From JAFEDN01 sp963712715 (GTDB lineage Bacteria; Pseudomonadota; Gammaproteobacteria; Coxiellales; Coxiellaceae): a DNA stretch of 64,000 nucleotides. The DNA is taken from contig CAVQJI010000054.1 of the NCBI GenBank assembly GCA_963712715.1, positions 74,251 to 138,250 of the forward strand, in the 5' to 3' direction. The notes under the pieces are model-generated. The model was given only the letters and a program-made list of their open reading frames with translations. It had not been told where the DNA came from and searched no databases. A program made the position numbers and the translations under genes. The stretch's first letter is position 1. Each line of letters opens with the position of its first letter. Shown here in pieces: positions 63,687 through 64,000 of the stretch.

Positions 63687-64000
63687 TTAGTGGGCGATGA
63701 GACGGCGTAAGGGGGAAGTCATGGCTTTTTTTTCAAGGTTGGCAACGCGGAAGTAGCATGCCGCAACCTCGCGAATCGCTATGTACCGAGACGGAAAGTC
63801 ACCCACCAAGGCGTACTTCGTCTCATGAATCGCCAGGATCTTCAGCTTGAAGAACTCCCGGTCGCGGAACCCATACGCCTGCCGCTTCATCATCTTGATC
63901 TTGTTGTTCGTCCCCTCCATCGGACCGCTGCTGATCATCACGTCGTAGTACGCCAGCAGACCGCTCCGGTGCGCCGCGCCAGCGTCTTGCCCATCTGCTG
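63687..64000 (-). pseudogene. C-terminal part of an ISL3-family transposase, continues outside the window
   Basis: The minus strand reads GLLAYYDVMISSGPMEGTNN, KIKMMKRQAYGFRDREFFKL and KILAIHETKYALVG, the well-known C-terminus of ISL3-family transposases with the catalytic Glu in GPMEGTNN. After ALVG the frame continues for 36 residues that do not belong to the family. The N-terminal part lies beyond position 64000. It differs from the ISL3-like gene at 51.6-52.7 kb. Confidence 0.7.

Overview
The window holds two unlike parts. Positions 1 to about 51,560 look like one gammaproteobacterial genome, probably of the Legionellales (Legionella/Coxiella/Berkiella-like); the assignment is an inference from an F-type tra locus, a GacA/LetA-type regulator, a DUF3050 protein, a hybrid sensor kinase and effector-like coiled-coil proteins. 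From about 51,560 to the end the sequence is far more GC-rich. It carries planctomycete-like content: ISL3 and IS3 transposases, group II intron reverse transcriptases, a Uma2 nuclease, HEPN and RelE/XRE genes and a palindromic interspersed repeat. Genes on both sides are cut at the join, so it is either a chimeric assembly or a very recent junction and needs verification.

Left part. 1-24.7 kb is a minus-strand F-type conjugation locus in the order ParB-methyltransferase, HTH protein, traA-L-E-K-B-(46-aa ORF)-V-C-trbI-W-U-trbC-F-H-G-(opposite-strand membrane ORF)-D-I. Most tra genes carry frameshifts or stops; traD, traU, traV, traL and traA are intact. traN is not present. A symmetrical inverted-repeat region at 24.77-24.93 kb lies between this operon and a plus-strand set of small and effector-like genes (24.95-28.8 kb).

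29.0-36.6 kb encodes a two-gene signalling module. The upstream gene carries a degenerate kinase, a degenerate NACHT-like region and an intact eukaryotic-type kinase. Its stop overlaps the start of a 1632-residue NACHT-pentapeptide-WD40 protein with twelve nearly identical WD repeats. Read together this is a tandem duplication of a kinase-NACHT unit in which one copy lost its catalytic residues. It resembles NLR-type sensors and is the most interesting system in the window, either a defence sensor or a host-directed effector.

37-42.6 kb contains two small hypothetical genes, a DUF3050 gene coupled to a PAS hybrid histidine kinase, a hairpin-rich non-coding stretch, an AbrB-PIN toxin-antitoxin pair and a GacA/LetA-like response regulator. 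43-50 kb is a mobile-element scar: an integrase fragment joined to an AlbA/AAA-type fragment, then a tyrosine-recombinase trio (RIT-like) into which a complete second RIT element with perfect terminal inverted repeats has inserted. 50.4-51.56 kb has a zinc-finger-like gene and a truncated ParB-like gene.

The dense lesions of the tra genes contrast with nearly clean genes at 23.4-51.5 kb. This favours true decay of the conjugation system over uniform sequencing error, although error cannot be excluded. No rRNA, tRNA or CRISPR array was recognised.
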